Source: a virus. From it: a stretch of DNA of 64,000 nucleotides. The notes under the pieces were generated by a model. The model saw only the letters and a list, made by a program, of their open reading frames with translations, was not told the DNA's origin and ran no database searches. The stretch spans positions 1-64,000 of IMG/VR virus record IMGVR_UViG_3300020118_000165. The stretch is one strand, 5' to 3'. The position numbers and the translations under genes were made by a program. This document shows positions 8,972 through 17,816 of the stretch, one piece after another; position 1 is the stretch's first letter; each line of letters starts with the position of its first letter.

Positions 8972-9342
8972 TGCGACAACTCCGCCTCGGTCACCGTGAG
9001 GAGACCCTGCATGACGGTGACGTGGTTCCCGTCACCGTCAATAACTTCCGCCTCGTGGTAGAAGTTGCCGAGCAAGCCAACGGTGTCGGGCTGCTCCATT
9101 GAGATGACGAACTCCATGGGCGGCGAGGCGAGGACAGTGATGCCGTGCCCGACCGTCTTCTGGATCAACGGCGGAAGCCGAGCGCCGGTCGCGTCAGTCG
9201 TGACGACGCCGTGCTTCTGCTCCCACACGCTCCAGAACACTTCGGCTCCCTCAAGCGTCTCGCCGACCACGTCCGTCTCGACGTTAACCGTCACGTCCAA
9301 GCTGTTGCCGCGCGGGACGGAGAAGTTCTGGATCGTTGGCAT
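8968..9342 (-). CDS. Beta-type virion protein, unknown
   Basis: A 124-residue protein. The N-terminus (FSVPRGNSLDVTVNVETD) resembles immunoglobulin-like baseplate or appendage modules that begin with a positive loop and a beta strand, and the rest is also beta-predicted. Its ATG overlaps the stop of the giant repeat protein by one base (TGATG), which couples the two. It may be a small partner or adaptor of that repeat protein. No firm function. Confidence 0.6.
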   Translation of the reverse strand: MPTIQNFSVPRGNSLDVTVNVETDVVGETLEGAEVFWSVWEQKHGVVTTDATGARLPPLIQKTVGHGITVLASPPMEFVISMEQPDTVGLLGNFYHEAEVIDGDGNHVTVMQGLLTVTEAELSQ

Positions 9343-12300
9343 CAGGCGGCGACCTTGTAGTTAGCCTGTCTGCCGACGAGGTGGATGGCGCTGGTCTTGC
9401 GTCCCGTCAGGGTGCCGCGCCGTCGCGATCCAATCAGCACTAGGTGCTTGCGCAGCGGCCGGCCGCTGAGGCGCGGCGCGTCTGCCGCCGCGACGATGGC
9501 GGCGGCAGGGACAATGACGGACACGCCAGCCTCGACCGAGACTTGTGGCGCGTCTTCGGCAATGGCTAGGGCGGACGAAGGCACCTCGATGAGGTTCGCC
9601 TTGGTCGAGACTTGCGGCGCGTCCTCCGCCAGGACCAGATTTGCCGCGGGGACGTCGAGGACGCTGATTCCCGTGACTTCTGGCGCGACCGCCTGGAGCA
9701 CCGGCTGGGCGGCCGGGACCGGCAGCAGCAGATCCAGGGCCGGGGCCGCTGACTGAGCGGAGAGCGCGCCCGCCGCCGGGGCAAACTGGTCCCCGACTTC
9801 CGGCGCGATACTCGCGAGCACCGCGTCGGCCTGCGGGACCTGGACGGACAGGCCGAGGGACGGTGCCTGCGCGTCGATGACGGCGCCTGCCGCGTCCGGG
9901 GCAATCGTCGCGTTCTCGGTCAGGGCGACGACCGGGACCGCAGCGGCCACCACGACGGCCGCGGCAGGCGGGACAAGCCCGACCGACCCGCCGGCCTGTA
10001 CCTGAGGCGAGTCGTTCGTGAGGGCCAGGGCGGCGCTGTCTGGGACCTCGCCGACGTTGGCGGTCAGCGCGACCTGCGGAACTGCGCTCGTCAGGGCGAG
10101 GTTGGCAGTATCTGTCGTCAGGACAAGCCCAAGGGCCGGGGCGGCCTCAGACGCGGACAGAGCACCGGACGGAATGGTGGCCGTCAGGCCAAGTGCTGGG
10201 GCATCCCCGGCGGCGACCAGCGCCGCAGATGCGACAGAGACGGATTGGTCTAGCGCGGGGGCATCCTCGGCTAGCGCCAGGGCCGCCGCGCTGGGAACCT
10301 CGAACACGCTCGCCGTGGCCACGACAACGGGCGGGTCTTGAGCGAGCGAAAGCGCCTCGGATGGGGCGGCCACCTGCAGGCCAAGTGACGGCGGGTCTTC
10401 TGCCGCCGCAAGGTCGGCCTCGGCCGGCGCCAGGACTGTCCTGGTTGCCAAAGCCGGGGCGTCCGCGGACAGCCCGAGCGCGGCCTCTGGGACCGCCTCC
10501 TGTAGCGTTAGCGCTGGGGCGTCTGCCGACAGCGCGAGGGCATCGGCGGGAGGCTCCACGACCGCTCTCAGGGCCAATGCGGGGGCATCCTCGGCTAAGG
10601 CGAGGCCGGAGGATGCCGCAGTCACCAAGAGGTCCAGCCGAGGCGCGACGGTATCTAGGGCTAGGTCGCCCTCGGAGGGGACGATAGAGGCCCTAGCCGT
10701 TAGGACCGGGGCGTCCTCCGCCAGCGCCAGGGCCGCGGCGGGTATCCCCGCCTCCTGTGCCAATTCGGGGGCCGTAGCAGCCAGCAGGAGGGCGTCCGCA
10801 GGCGGCGAGATGACCGTGATGAAGGTGAGCGCCGGCGCAGCCTCGTCCAGCACGATGGCTGCGTCAGGTATCGCCTCCTGAAACGCGAGCTCCGGTGCTG
10901 CCGCAGCCAAGGCGACGGCCGACGACGGAACGACAAGGCTGAGGCCGGTGGCCGGGGCGTCCTCCGCGAGCACCATCGCGTCTGCGGGAACCGCGACCTG
11001 GAGGGACAGGGCCGGCGCGGCCTCCGCGAGCGCAAGAGCTTCGGCTGGCGCAACGACTTGCAGGGACAGCGACGGCGCGGCCTCGGCTAGCGCGAGGCTC
11101 GCAACGGACGGCCCCGAGAAGACGCTGTTGGTGACGACTGGCGCCGATTCCGCGAGCACCAGCGCCCCTGATGCGATCGGCGTATTGAGATTGAGCGCCG
11201 GGGCATCTTCCGCGAGCGCGAGGCTTTCGACAGGCGGCGATACCTGCAACTGCAAGCTCGGGGCCGCCTCCGCAACCACGAGACTCTGGACCGGCGTGGC
11301 TACTTGGAGCGCTAGGCTGGGGGCACTTTCCGCGACTACGAGCGCTGCCGCCGCCGGGACGGCGAACACGCTGTTGGTCCAGGACGGCGCATCCTCCGAG
11401 AGGGCCAGAGCGGAAGACGAGATGTTGACCGTTGCGGCTAGGGTCGGTGCGGCCTCAACGAGCGCCAGAGCGCCTGCGCCGACCGGCACGTTGATGCTGA
11501 GCGCGGGGACCGCCCCGCTCAACGCAAGCGTAGACGCCGTTACTGGATTATTGAACCCGAGCGCCGGGGACGCTTCCGCCAATACCAGCGAGGCAACGCC
11601 CGGCTGCTGCGTCAGATTAAGATTCGGCGCGGCTTCAGCGAGCGCGAGCGCGGAAACCGGCGCGGTAACTTGCAACGCTAGAGCTGGCGCTGCCTCGCTC
11701 AGCGCAAGCGCGGTTACCCCGGGGACGGAAAATACGCTGTTCGTCCAGCTAGGCGCTGCCTCCGAAAGCGCGAGGGCTCCCACCGGGGCCGTAATCAGCA
11801 ACGCCAAGGACGGCGCCGCCTCGGCCAGCGTAGGCGCTGCCGCAGATGGGGAGGCAAATACGCTGTTCGTCCAGGTCGGGGCACTCTCGGTCAATGCGAG
11901 AGCCGCAACTGGAGGAACGATATTAAAGTTGAGTGTCGGCGCGGCCTCCGCCAGCGACAGCGCGCCGACCGGCGGAGGTACTTGGAAACCCAGTGTGCCT
12001 GCGGCTTCAGCGCTCGAAAGGCTCGCGACCGGAGGCGTGATCGTGGTGCCGGTCGCCGGCGTGTAGGTGACGATGATCAGGCCGTCGGCGCCGGCTCCCG
12101 CATTCTGCGTGGCTGAACCCCGAAGTCCACCGGCGCCGCCGCCGCCGCCGCCATAGTTAGCGCCCTTACCGCCGGTGCTGGTCTCCCCGGTGTTGTTGCC
12201 CGTAATTTGACCACCGCCGCCACCTCCCGCACCTGGGCCGTGGGTGGAATCCCAAACCACGGTCGTCGTTTGCGCCGAGCCGTCACCAGCAGTTGACGTT

Positions 12301-13007
12301 CCAGAAGCCGCTGAGGTCCCGCCACCCCCACCGCCGCCGCTGCCCGCCGTTCCCGCGGTGTTGGCTGGGCCCCCGCCCGAGCCCCCGATGCCGTTCCCGC
12401 CCGCGCCCCCCGTAGCGGTCGTCGCTTTCGTCCCGGCATTGGCTATGTTCGCTGCACCACCGCCAGAACCGCCAGTTCCAGTCGGCTGAGTTCCACCGTT
12501 GCCGCCCCCAGCGTTAGGCCCGGCAGCTCCGCCTCCTCCACCGCTTCCCGTATTCGTTGCGTTGTTGCTTCCACCAGTTCCACCCGGGTTGAAACCCACC
12601 CCAGGAGCAACAGTATAGGTAACTGGCGGCGTTCCTTGGGTAGCTGTTTGGCCTGATATCCCTCCGTTGCCTCCTGTTTGAGTTAACGCATTCAGTCCAT
12701 TTTGCGCTTCGTAACAATTCGTTGCTACCGTATTTAGCCAAAAGGTCCCCGAGGTATTCTGCGTGGTACCGCCGTCACCACCGGCACTAACACGGAAAAC
12801 AAAATTTGAAAGGTTGGAAGTCGCGTTCGTGAGCTTGGTATACCCGGCACCGCCTCCTCCTCCACCCCCCTTCGGGTTAGCACCAGTCGTGCCGATAGCG
12901 CCGTTGCCGCCTGCACCGACAAGCTCAACCGTATGGCCAGCATCTTGCCAGTCACCCGGCAAGCTCTGCGGCGAGGTCGTCGTCTTGAGCAGAAAGACTT
13001 GGGTCAT
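9342..13007 (-). CDS. Giant glycine-rich and 41-repeat alanine-rich virion protein
   Basis: 1221 residues in two parts. Residues 1-320 form a glycine-rich domain (runs of GGGGGGG, and VELVGAGGNG near the start) like those in tail fibres and adhesins that fold as polyglycine-II or beta sandwiches. Residues 321-1190 are about 41 repeats of roughly 21 residues with the core LALAEAAPxL preceded by P(V/A)xA. A short basic tail follows (RPLRKHLVLIGSRRRG). The repeat alternates small and hydrophobic residues and invites a solenoid or extended fibre model. It lies between capsid-region and connector genes, so a head fibre or tail-side whisker is possible. Function unknown. Confidence 0.8.
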   Translation of the reverse strand: MTQVFLLKTTTSPQSLPGDWQDAGHTVELVGAGGNGAIGTTGANPKGGGGGGGAGYTKLTNATSNLSNFVFRVSAGGDGGTTQNTSGTFWLNTVATNCYEAQNGLNALTQTGGNGGISGQTATQGTPPVTYTVAPGVGFNPGGTGGSNNATNTGSGGGGGAAGPNAGGGNGGTQPTGTGGSGGGAANIANAGTKATTATGGAGGNGIGGSGGGPANTAGTAGSGGGGGGGTSAASGTSTAGDGSAQTTTVVWDSTHGPGAGGGGGGQITGNNTGETSTGGKGANYGGGGGGAGGLRGSATQNAGAGADGLIIVTYTPATGTTITPPVASLSSAEAAGTLGFQVPPPVGALSLAEAAPTLNFNIVPPVAALALTESAPTWTNSVFASPSAAAPTLAEAAPSLALLITAPVGALALSEAAPSWTNSVFSVPGVTALALSEAAPALALQVTAPVSALALAEAAPNLNLTQQPGVASLVLAEASPALGFNNPVTASTLALSGAVPALSINVPVGAGALALVEAAPTLAATVNISSSALALSEDAPSWTNSVFAVPAAAALVVAESAPSLALQVATPVQSLVVAEAAPSLQLQVSPPVESLALAEDAPALNLNTPIASGALVLAESAPVVTNSVFSGPSVASLALAEAAPSLSLQVVAPAEALALAEAAPALSLQVAVPADAMVLAEDAPATGLSLVVPSSAVALAAAAPELAFQEAIPDAAIVLDEAAPALTFITVISPPADALLLAATAPELAQEAGIPAAALALAEDAPVLTARASIVPSEGDLALDTVAPRLDLLVTAASSGLALAEDAPALALRAVVEPPADALALSADAPALTLQEAVPEAALGLSADAPALATRTVLAPAEADLAAAEDPPSLGLQVAAPSEALSLAQDPPVVVATASVFEVPSAAALALAEDAPALDQSVSVASAALVAAGDAPALGLTATIPSGALSASEAAPALGLVLTTDTANLALTSAVPQVALTANVGEVPDSAALALTNDSPQVQAGGSVGLVPPAAAVVVAAAVPVVALTENATIAPDAAGAVIDAQAPSLGLSVQVPQADAVLASIAPEVGDQFAPAAGALSAQSAAPALDLLLPVPAAQPVLQAVAPEVTGISVLDVPAANLVLAEDAPQVSTKANLIEVPSSALAIAEDAPQVSVEAGVSVIVPAAAIVAAADAPRLSGRPLRKHLVLIGSRRRGTLTGRKTSAIHLVGRQANYKVAA
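9460..12045 (-). repeat. 41-copy 63-bp-class coding repeat (LALAEAAP)
   Basis: The translated leftward strand holds about 41 consecutive copies of a 19-24 residue unit with the core L-x-L-A-E-x-A-P-x-L. Four copies share the variant TNSVF after the core (near 11130, 11360, 11740 and 11860). Those sub-copies are more alike, which suggests local duplication. Copies are diverged at the DNA level, and the long rightward open frame at 10948-12066 is only their antisense. Confidence 0.88.
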
Positions 13008-13026
13008 CCTGCCCGCTCATCTCTGC

Positions 13027-13650
13027 TTAGTTGAAGGCAACCAACAGCCCGACGGACCGCCGCGCGGTCCCCAACGTCGGGTTCCAGGTATAGGCCCCGT
13101 CCGTCGGCGCCAGCCGCCCACTCGCGTGCACCGTGAAGGTCGTGGTGGCGATCCCGGACAGAACGTCCGGTCCCCACGCCGCGTCCTGCGTGAACGTGTC
13201 GGTGGACGGCCCCGCCACCCCGAGCGTTGCGAACAATTGCATCCCGGCTTGCGCGTTGACGCTGTAGGACAAGTTGGTTGCGTTGAACCACTCCACGTCC
13301 GACGAGAACAGACCGCCTTGCACGCCGGTGAAGAAGTAACCCGACATGGCAAAGTCGGCGCGGGCCGATGAAGTCAACGTGATGGTGTCGGCTGTCGTCA
13401 ACGCCTTCGCACCTTGCGGCACCACCAAGTTCACCAAGAATTGCGCGCTCGTCCCCGGCTGCTGCGAGGCTACCTGCGTTTGGTAGTTATTACCTTGCGT
13501 GTCCTGGATCGTAATAGTTGCAGTATCCGGCGCGTTTGTCCCGACGCTCAGGAACAGAAGCGCCCCGGCCGGGAGCGCCGCAGACGGGTGGAACGTCAAT
13601 GAGGTGACGTTGCGCTGGAACGCACCGCCGATCGAGGTGGGGTTGGCCAT
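13027..13650 (-). CDS. Beta-sandwich virion protein
   Basis: A 207-residue protein, MANPTSIGGAFQRNVTSL and onward, made of alternating polar and hydrophobic residues with many Thr, Ser and Asn. It ends in RRSVGLLVAFN, a style seen in phage decoration and appendage proteins. It is similar in composition and length style to the truncated gene at the left edge. It sits just upstream of the giant repeat gene. No enzymatic motif is seen. Confidence 0.65.
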   Translation of the reverse strand: MANPTSIGGAFQRNVTSLTFHPSAALPAGALLFLSVGTNAPDTATITIQDTQGNNYQTQVASQQPGTSAQFLVNLVVPQGAKALTTADTITLTSSARADFAMSGYFFTGVQGGLFSSDVEWFNATNLSYSVNAQAGMQLFATLGVAGPSTDTFTQDAAWGPDVLSGIATTTFTVHASGRLAPTDGAYTWNPTLGTARRSVGLLVAFN

Positions 13651-13854
13651 TTATCTCTCCCGTTGCGATCTGACGTAGGCTTCCACGATTGGGATCACCT
13701 CTCGCGGGTTCGCCGGCTCGCGCCGCCACAGGTTCGGCACGACGTAGAGCATCTCGCCCGGCCCGACGTGGTTTTTCATCCGCTCTGGCTCCGTCACGAT
13801 CACGCGCAAACCGCCACCAACATCTACGATGCCGGCGACGGCGCTCCGCTTCAC
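13651..13854 (-). CDS. Small soluble protein
   Basis: A 67-residue protein that starts with GTG (MKRSAVAGIVDVGGGLRVIV) and abuts the next gene without a gap. It contains basic and acidic residues with no membrane segment. Possibly a small structural or assembly protein by context. Unrecognised. Confidence 0.55.
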   Translation of the reverse strand: MKRSAVAGIVDVGGGLRVIVTEPERMKNHVGPGEMLYVVPNLWRREPANPREVIPIVEAYVRSQRER

Positions 13855-13858
13855 GGCG

Positions 13859-14314
13859 TCACCCGGTGAGGTTGAAGATGCCCGTGGCGGCAGGCGTAAT
13901 AGTCAACCTGTTGCCCGCCGTAATCGTGAACTGCGACGTGGACAGCTGCGAGGCGCAGAGGAGCTTCCTCGCCCCGGCCGACGCGCCGGTGACCCACAGC
14001 ACCGCGAACTTGATGTTCGCGATCGAGCCGCCGTTGGCCGACCAGAACTTGGCCGACGAATTGAACCGCATCTGCTTGGCGGAGGCCCCGGCCGTCCAAG
14101 TCACGCCCGTGAGCGTCTTGCCCGAGGACGAGTAGCCGTTCGCCTCCGTCACCTCGCCCGTCACCGAGCCGTAGGTCGAGAGCGTAACCGTCCCGGCATT
14201 CGACGCCGACGTGTGGAGCGTCATCTGGAACGTGCTGGCATCCAGACGGATGCCGACGTTCGCCGAGATGTTCTTGCGGGCCTTGTTGTAGAAAACCCAG
14301 GCTGCTGCTGACAT
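13859..14314 (-). CDS. Virion protein of beta type
   Basis: A 151-residue protein (MSAAAWVFYNKARKNISANV) rich in Ser, Thr, Ala and Gly with no charged core. This is typical of small decoration or minor capsid proteins found between major capsid and tail genes. No recognised domain. Confidence 0.6.
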   Translation of the reverse strand: MSAAAWVFYNKARKNISANVGIRLDASTFQMTLHTSASNAGTVTLSTYGSVTGEVTEANGYSSSGKTLTGVTWTAGASAKQMRFNSSAKFWSANGGSIANIKFAVLWVTGASAGARKLLCASQLSTSQFTITAGNRLTITPAATGIFNLTG

Positions 14315-14315
14315 T

Positions 14316-15197
14316 TCACTTCTCCTTTTGCTCTGTCTCTGTCTCTGTCTCCAAGGCGGCCCCGGTGCGGATCATCGTCGCGATGAGTCCGGGGCCGTGG
14401 ACGCTGAGTTGGAACGAATCCCCGCGGTCCTTCACGAGGTCGAGGAAGTCCTGCGCCTGTTTCACGTGCCAGGGTGAACAGGTGAAGCGTTGCGCGTAGT
14501 CGTCGCGGTAGCTTCCGTCCTTCGCCTTCGGCCGCAGCCACACGCCGAGGCGCTGGTCCGCGTCGTTCTCGGCCTGCGCATAGGCGTGGTGGTCCTCGCC
14601 CAGCCAGCACGAGTCGAGGCCGAACACCTCGATCCTTTCGAATCCGAGCATACGCAGCAGGGTGATGGCGCGCACCGCCACCGTCGTGCCTATCGTGACC
14701 GGGAACACCCGGTCGAAATAGTACGCGCGCAGACTAGCCAGCTCCTCGTCCCCGCCCGAGCAGGCGTGCCAGATGAACGTTGTGCGGCCCCGGCACATGT
14801 CGAACGTCGCTGGATGGCACTGTGACGCGAGCAGGTAGCGGCAGCCAGGTACCTCGCGCTCGATGAACCGCTTGTTGTGCTCGCGGGCATCCAGCATCAC
14901 GGTCGCCAACGGGCGGATGTTGCGGTCGAGGCACCAACCATAGGCGCCGTTGACGGTCACGACCTGCGCCCCCGCCCACACGGTCTGCACGAGGTCATGC
15001 TCCGCGTCCTTCAGGGACGGCCCGCCGCAGACAAGGACCGCCGACGACGGATTGGGCTCATGCGGGTGGACTTGCGGCAGCCCGCGCCTGATGTTGGCGA
15101 GCACCTGCTCGCGCATGATCGCGTCGGGCACGTTGCAGCATGCGTTCGGGTCGAACTCGACGGCATGGACCTTGTTTGGGTCGAGAGCGAGGTTCAT
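14316..15197 (-). CDS. MptE-like / DUF115-type protein
   Basis: About 293 residues starting MNLALDPNKVHAVEF. Its ATG overlaps the upstream methyltransferase stop as ATGA, so I prefer it to the longer in-frame start at 15227. The segment AVLVCGGPSLKDAEHDL is the nucleotide-binding glycine motif of the DUF115 / 6-hydroxymethylpterin pyrophosphokinase MptE-like family. Later segments VTVNGAYGWCL and FGLDSCWL also fit. In phages and bacteria this fold often accompanies glycan or flagellin modification genes. It pairs with the adjacent methyltransferase and, functionally, with the glycan cluster at 58.6-64 kb. Substrate unknown. Confidence 0.78.
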   Translation of the reverse strand: MNLALDPNKVHAVEFDPNACCNVPDAIMREQVLANIRRGLPQVHPHEPNPSSAVLVCGGPSLKDAEHDLVQTVWAGAQVVTVNGAYGWCLDRNIRPLATVMLDAREHNKRFIEREVPGCRYLLASQCHPATFDMCRGRTTFIWHACSGGDEELASLRAYYFDRVFPVTIGTTVAVRAITLLRMLGFERIEVFGLDSCWLGEDHHAYAQAENDADQRLGVWLRPKAKDGSYRDDYAQRFTCSPWHVKQAQDFLDLVKDRGDSFQLSVHGPGLIATMIRTGAALETETETEQKEK

Positions 15198-15778
15198 CTT
15201 TTCACCACGAACAATCCCATGCCGCACAAATCGCGGGCGTCAACCAGCGTCCCCAACCCGCCGATCCTGTCGCGCCACCACGAGAACGGCTGCACCGTCA
15301 GATGCAGCTTGTCGCCGATCAGGTGGCCGAAAGTCTCCGGCAAGAACGCTACCTGGAACCAGACCGTCCGGCACTTGCTGAGGATGCGGTCAATGCACAG
15401 CATCGTGTACTCGGGCGGTATATGCTCCATCACGTCGCAGCAGAAACCGTAGTCCCACCCGAGCGGCCTGTACCATCCCCAGTTCGACCACAGCGGCGCC
15501 TCGATGAAGCGGCGGCGGTCCACCTCTTCAGGCACCGCGGCGTCGGTCAAATCGAGCCACCACACGTCGAGGCCTCGACGCTTGAGCTCTAACCCCGCCA
15601 CGCATGCCCCAGCGCCGATGTCGATCAGCGTGGAGCCCGGGGGAGGCTTGATGACCGATATAAACCGATCGACGTTCTCCAGCCCCGGCGAGTACACGTG
15701 GTACTCGGGGAACTGCCAAACTGCACGATACTTCTCGCGCTCGTTCGCGGCCGTATCGCCGACGTAGATTGCCGTCAT
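15194..15778 (-). CDS. SAM-dependent methyltransferase
   Basis: A 194-residue class I methyltransferase. Motif I is seen as TLIDIGAGACVAGLEL, motif II around DVWWLDL, and a post-motif as FCCDVMEHIPPEYT. The substrate is not evident. The MEHIP segment is typical of small-molecule or sugar methyltransferases and unlike the DPPY/NPPF of DNA enzymes. It is coupled to the MptE-like gene downstream, suggesting a two-gene modification unit placed inside the structural operon. Confidence 0.82.
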   Translation of the reverse strand: MTAIYVGDTAANEREKYRAVWQFPEYHVYSPGLENVDRFISVIKPPPGSTLIDIGAGACVAGLELKRRGLDVWWLDLTDAAVPEEVDRRRFIEAPLWSNWGWYRPLGWDYGFCCDVMEHIPPEYTMLCIDRILSKCRTVWFQVAFLPETFGHLIGDKLHLTVQPFSWWRDRIGGLGTLVDARDLCGMGLFVVKR

Positions 15779-15816
15779 CCCTTACATCCTCCCCCTTAGC
15801 CTCACCGGCGCGGCCC

Positions 15817-16203
15817 TCAGGACCGGCCGCCGTTGACCAAAGGGCGCGGCCCGTCCTCCGACCCAGGCCGCGAGCCTACCAAAGGGTCGTTGCTCAGCAA
15901 ACGCAGCGCCGCCTCCGCGTCGTCCAGACCCTTCTCCGCGGTCGCAAGGACATGCTCGTGCGGGGCGAACACCTCCTCGGTCCGCTTGCTGATCGCCGCC
16001 TCGCGCGCGATGAGCGCGTCCGCCCGCGCCTCGATGCTCGCCGTCGCCCGCGCCGCCACGCCAGACGCCGTCTTGAGCTTCTCCGTCAGCCTGTCCAGCG
16101 CCATGTGCTCACGTAGCCTCCTGTTGGCCTGCTCGACCTCGAACGCCGCGACGATGGCGCGCAGCCGGTTGTCCAGCGCGCGCCACTCTCGATACGTGAG
16201 CAA
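15817..16203 (-). CDS. Coiled-coil protein, unknown
   Basis: 128 residues, almost entirely helical with heptad-like spacing (ANRRLREHMALDRLTEKLK, ATASIEARADALIAREAA), followed by a short flexible tail. It begins with TTG right after the upstream stop. No better start is available and no strong ribosome site is seen. A structural rod, scaffold-like or assembly factor is possible. Confidence 0.55.
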   Translation of the reverse strand: MLTYREWRALDNRLRAIVAAFEVEQANRRLREHMALDRLTEKLKTASGVAARATASIEARADALIAREAAISKRTEEVFAPHEHVLATAEKGLDDAEAALRLLSNDPLVGSRPGSEDGPRPLVNGGRS

Positions 16204-16204
16204 A

Positions 16205-16591
16205 TCACCGGCGACCAGGGTTCGTCGGGCGGCGGCCCTGCTGCGGCCTCGGCGGCGTCTGCGCGGTAGGCGCAGGTTGTGGCTGCTGTGGCGGCGGCGG
16301 CGGCGGTTGCAAGGGCGACTGCGCTTTCGGGGCGGTCTGCGCCGCCATGTCCGCGGTCGGGGGCTGGACGGTCACGCTGCCCCCGCCAACCGGTTTGAGC
16401 TGCAAATCGTCCTTCTGCGCCAGAAGCTTCTCCGCTACGTGGTCGGCGAGCTCGACGTTCTGTTTCGTCTCGCCGGGGTCGATTCCGATCGGCCCGGCGT
16501 TGGCGATGCCGTCGAAGATAACGCGGCGGTGGGCCAGCGGGTTGGTGATATCGTAGCGCTTGCTCGGGGGCTTGCTCGGAGTGTCAGGCAT
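16205..16591 (-). CDS. Capsid-region protein with module shared with glycosyltransferase
   Basis: 128 residues. The first 65 form a compact module with NPLAHRRVIFDGI, IDPGETKQNVELADHV and KDDL. The second half is proline and glutamine rich and probably disordered. The same module opens the large glycosyltransferase at 61116-63470 (NPTRTPRIIHDGI, SPGQAVANVRLARHI, KDDL). It follows a GGGAG ribosome site and sits directly downstream of the capsid gene, so a virion-attached role is likely, perhaps as an anchor or acceptor. Function unproven. Confidence 0.7.
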   Translation of the reverse strand: MPDTPSKPPSKRYDITNPLAHRRVIFDGIANAGPIGIDPGETKQNVELADHVAEKLLAQKDDLQLKPVGGGSVTVQPPTADMAAQTAPKAQSPLQPPPPPPQQPQPAPTAQTPPRPQQGRRPTNPGRR

Positions 16592-16627
16592 GTCAGTTCT
16601 CCCTGGTTTTCAAAAGAGGTTTACGCA

Positions 16628-16700
16628 GGGCCGCGCGGAGATGGAGATATCCGGCGGCCCCGCGCCTAGCCGCGCGTTGGGGGGCGCGAGAACGCGCGGC
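16628..16700 (-). promoter_or_regulatory. Two hairpins directly after the capsid stop codon
   Basis: Immediately after the capsid stop is a perfect 10-bp stem (GCCGCGCGTT at 16669-16678 pairing with 16691-16700, 12-base loop). A second 7-bp stem (GGGCCGC / GCGGCCC, about 16628-16659) follows. Neither has a U-tract, so a classical terminator is unlikely. They could stabilise the capsid mRNA or attenuate readthrough. Confidence 0.6.
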
Positions 16701-17690
16701 TTAGTCGGTGCCGGTCAGGCCGGAACCGTCGGGCGCGGTCCCTGCGGTGATGCCGTCCACGTAGGCGAACGCCCCGGGCCGCCTGATCTCGACGCTGCCG
16801 ACGCGGAAGATGCCGGGTATATCGAAAGTTATAGGCCCGGTCTGCCACACCGGCAGGAACCTATGCACCATCGGCACGTGCAGCTTCACCACGCGCGGGT
16901 CCTTGCGGTACGCGACCAGGCGCCCAACGCCGTTCTTGCCCGCCGTCTCGAGGTTCAGGATGCCGCGGATCGTGAGCGGTGCGCCCGTCGTATGGGTGTA
17001 GAGATTGTACTTCGCCAAGTAGTCCAGCGCGTTGCCGAACGTGTTTGGCACGCGGGTATTGGCCAGCAGCTCCATGGCCGTGATCGGCAGCAGGACCGTG
17101 TCCGCCATCTCGACGGTCAATGACCCGCTGTAGACGTTGGTCAAAGCGCCCTGCACGTCGCGGATCATCTGGTCCGCCGTCTTCGCCGACCACAGCGCCG
17201 AAGTGCCAGTGCCGTCCGCGATCGCGTCCGTGCGCGTCACGTTCGCGTTGTTGAGCAGGCCGGTCGTGCCCTTGGTGTGCGACCCAAGACGCGCGAGCCG
17301 GTCCATGAACTCCTCGTAGGCCCGGCGCGCCGCCTCGGCCCGCTCGCTGGTGAGGTTGAGGCTGGGGACCATCATCGCCTGGCCAATCTCCTCCAGGGTA
17401 TAGCGGTAGCCGATGCCGGCCATCTCAATGCCCTGCTCGAATTTGTTGCGGTTGATGTCGGCGAACCGCATGTCGGTCGCCGCCCCGTCAAGCCAGTCGG
17501 CTTGGCCAACCTTATCGAGGCTGAAGTAGGTGACGGACTTCGCCCACGCGCTGGCGCTCGTGTCCACGGGGACGAGCTGCGGGTAGAGGATGTCCGGGTA
17601 CTGGATGCGGTAGACCTCCGCCTCGATGAACGTGGTCTGTTGCAAGAGGAAACCCAGCGCCTGCTGGGAGTCCGCGAGATTCATTCTCAT
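16701..17690 (-). CDS. Major capsid protein (DUF2184-like)
   Basis: 329 residues from ATG 17690, chosen because AAGGAG lies 8 bases upstream. A GTG at 17807 would add 39 poorly conserved residues. The sequence fits HK97-fold capsid proteins of the DUF2184 / major capsid family group: an N-terminal arm with QQALGFLLQQTTFIEAEVY, a long helix with ARRAYEEFMDRLARLG, a loop region with LLPITAMELLANTRV, and the C-terminal segment LHVPMVHRFLPVW. It lies between the cement protein and the small virion genes. Strong hairpins on both sides may insulate or stabilise its message. Confidence 0.88.
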   Translation of the reverse strand: MRMNLADSQQALGFLLQQTTFIEAEVYRIQYPDILYPQLVPVDTSASAWAKSVTYFSLDKVGQADWLDGAATDMRFADINRNKFEQGIEMAGIGYRYTLEEIGQAMMVPSLNLTSERAEAARRAYEEFMDRLARLGSHTKGTTGLLNNANVTRTDAIADGTGTSALWSAKTADQMIRDVQGALTNVYSGSLTVEMADTVLLPITAMELLANTRVPNTFGNALDYLAKYNLYTHTTGAPLTIRGILNLETAGKNGVGRLVAYRKDPRVVKLHVPMVHRFLPVWQTGPITFDIPGIFRVGSVEIRRPGAFAYVDGITAGTAPDGSGLTGTD

Positions 17691-17782
17691 GTTGTGGGCT
17701 CCTTCAAGAGGGAATGCCGGCGCTGTCACAGCGTTGGCGAGTGCGCTTGCCCAAGGCGCGTTTTGGGGGGGCAAAGATGTGG

Positions 17783-17809
17783 CCGTGACGAGTATTTTCC
17801 CCGTCACGG
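17783..17809 (-). promoter_or_regulatory. Hairpin in the capsid leader
   Basis: A perfect 8-bp stem (CCGTGACG at 17783-17790 pairing with CGTCACGG at 17802-17809, 11-base loop) in the 126-base space between the cement and capsid genes. There is no T-tract after it on either strand. A role in mRNA processing or differential expression of the capsid is plausible. Confidence 0.5.
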
Positions 17810-17816
17810 GTGAGGA

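Noticed and set aside
10948-12066. Rightward 372-codon open frame over the alanine-rich repeats
   Set aside because: Antisense of GC-rich repeats; periodicity explained by the leftward protein.
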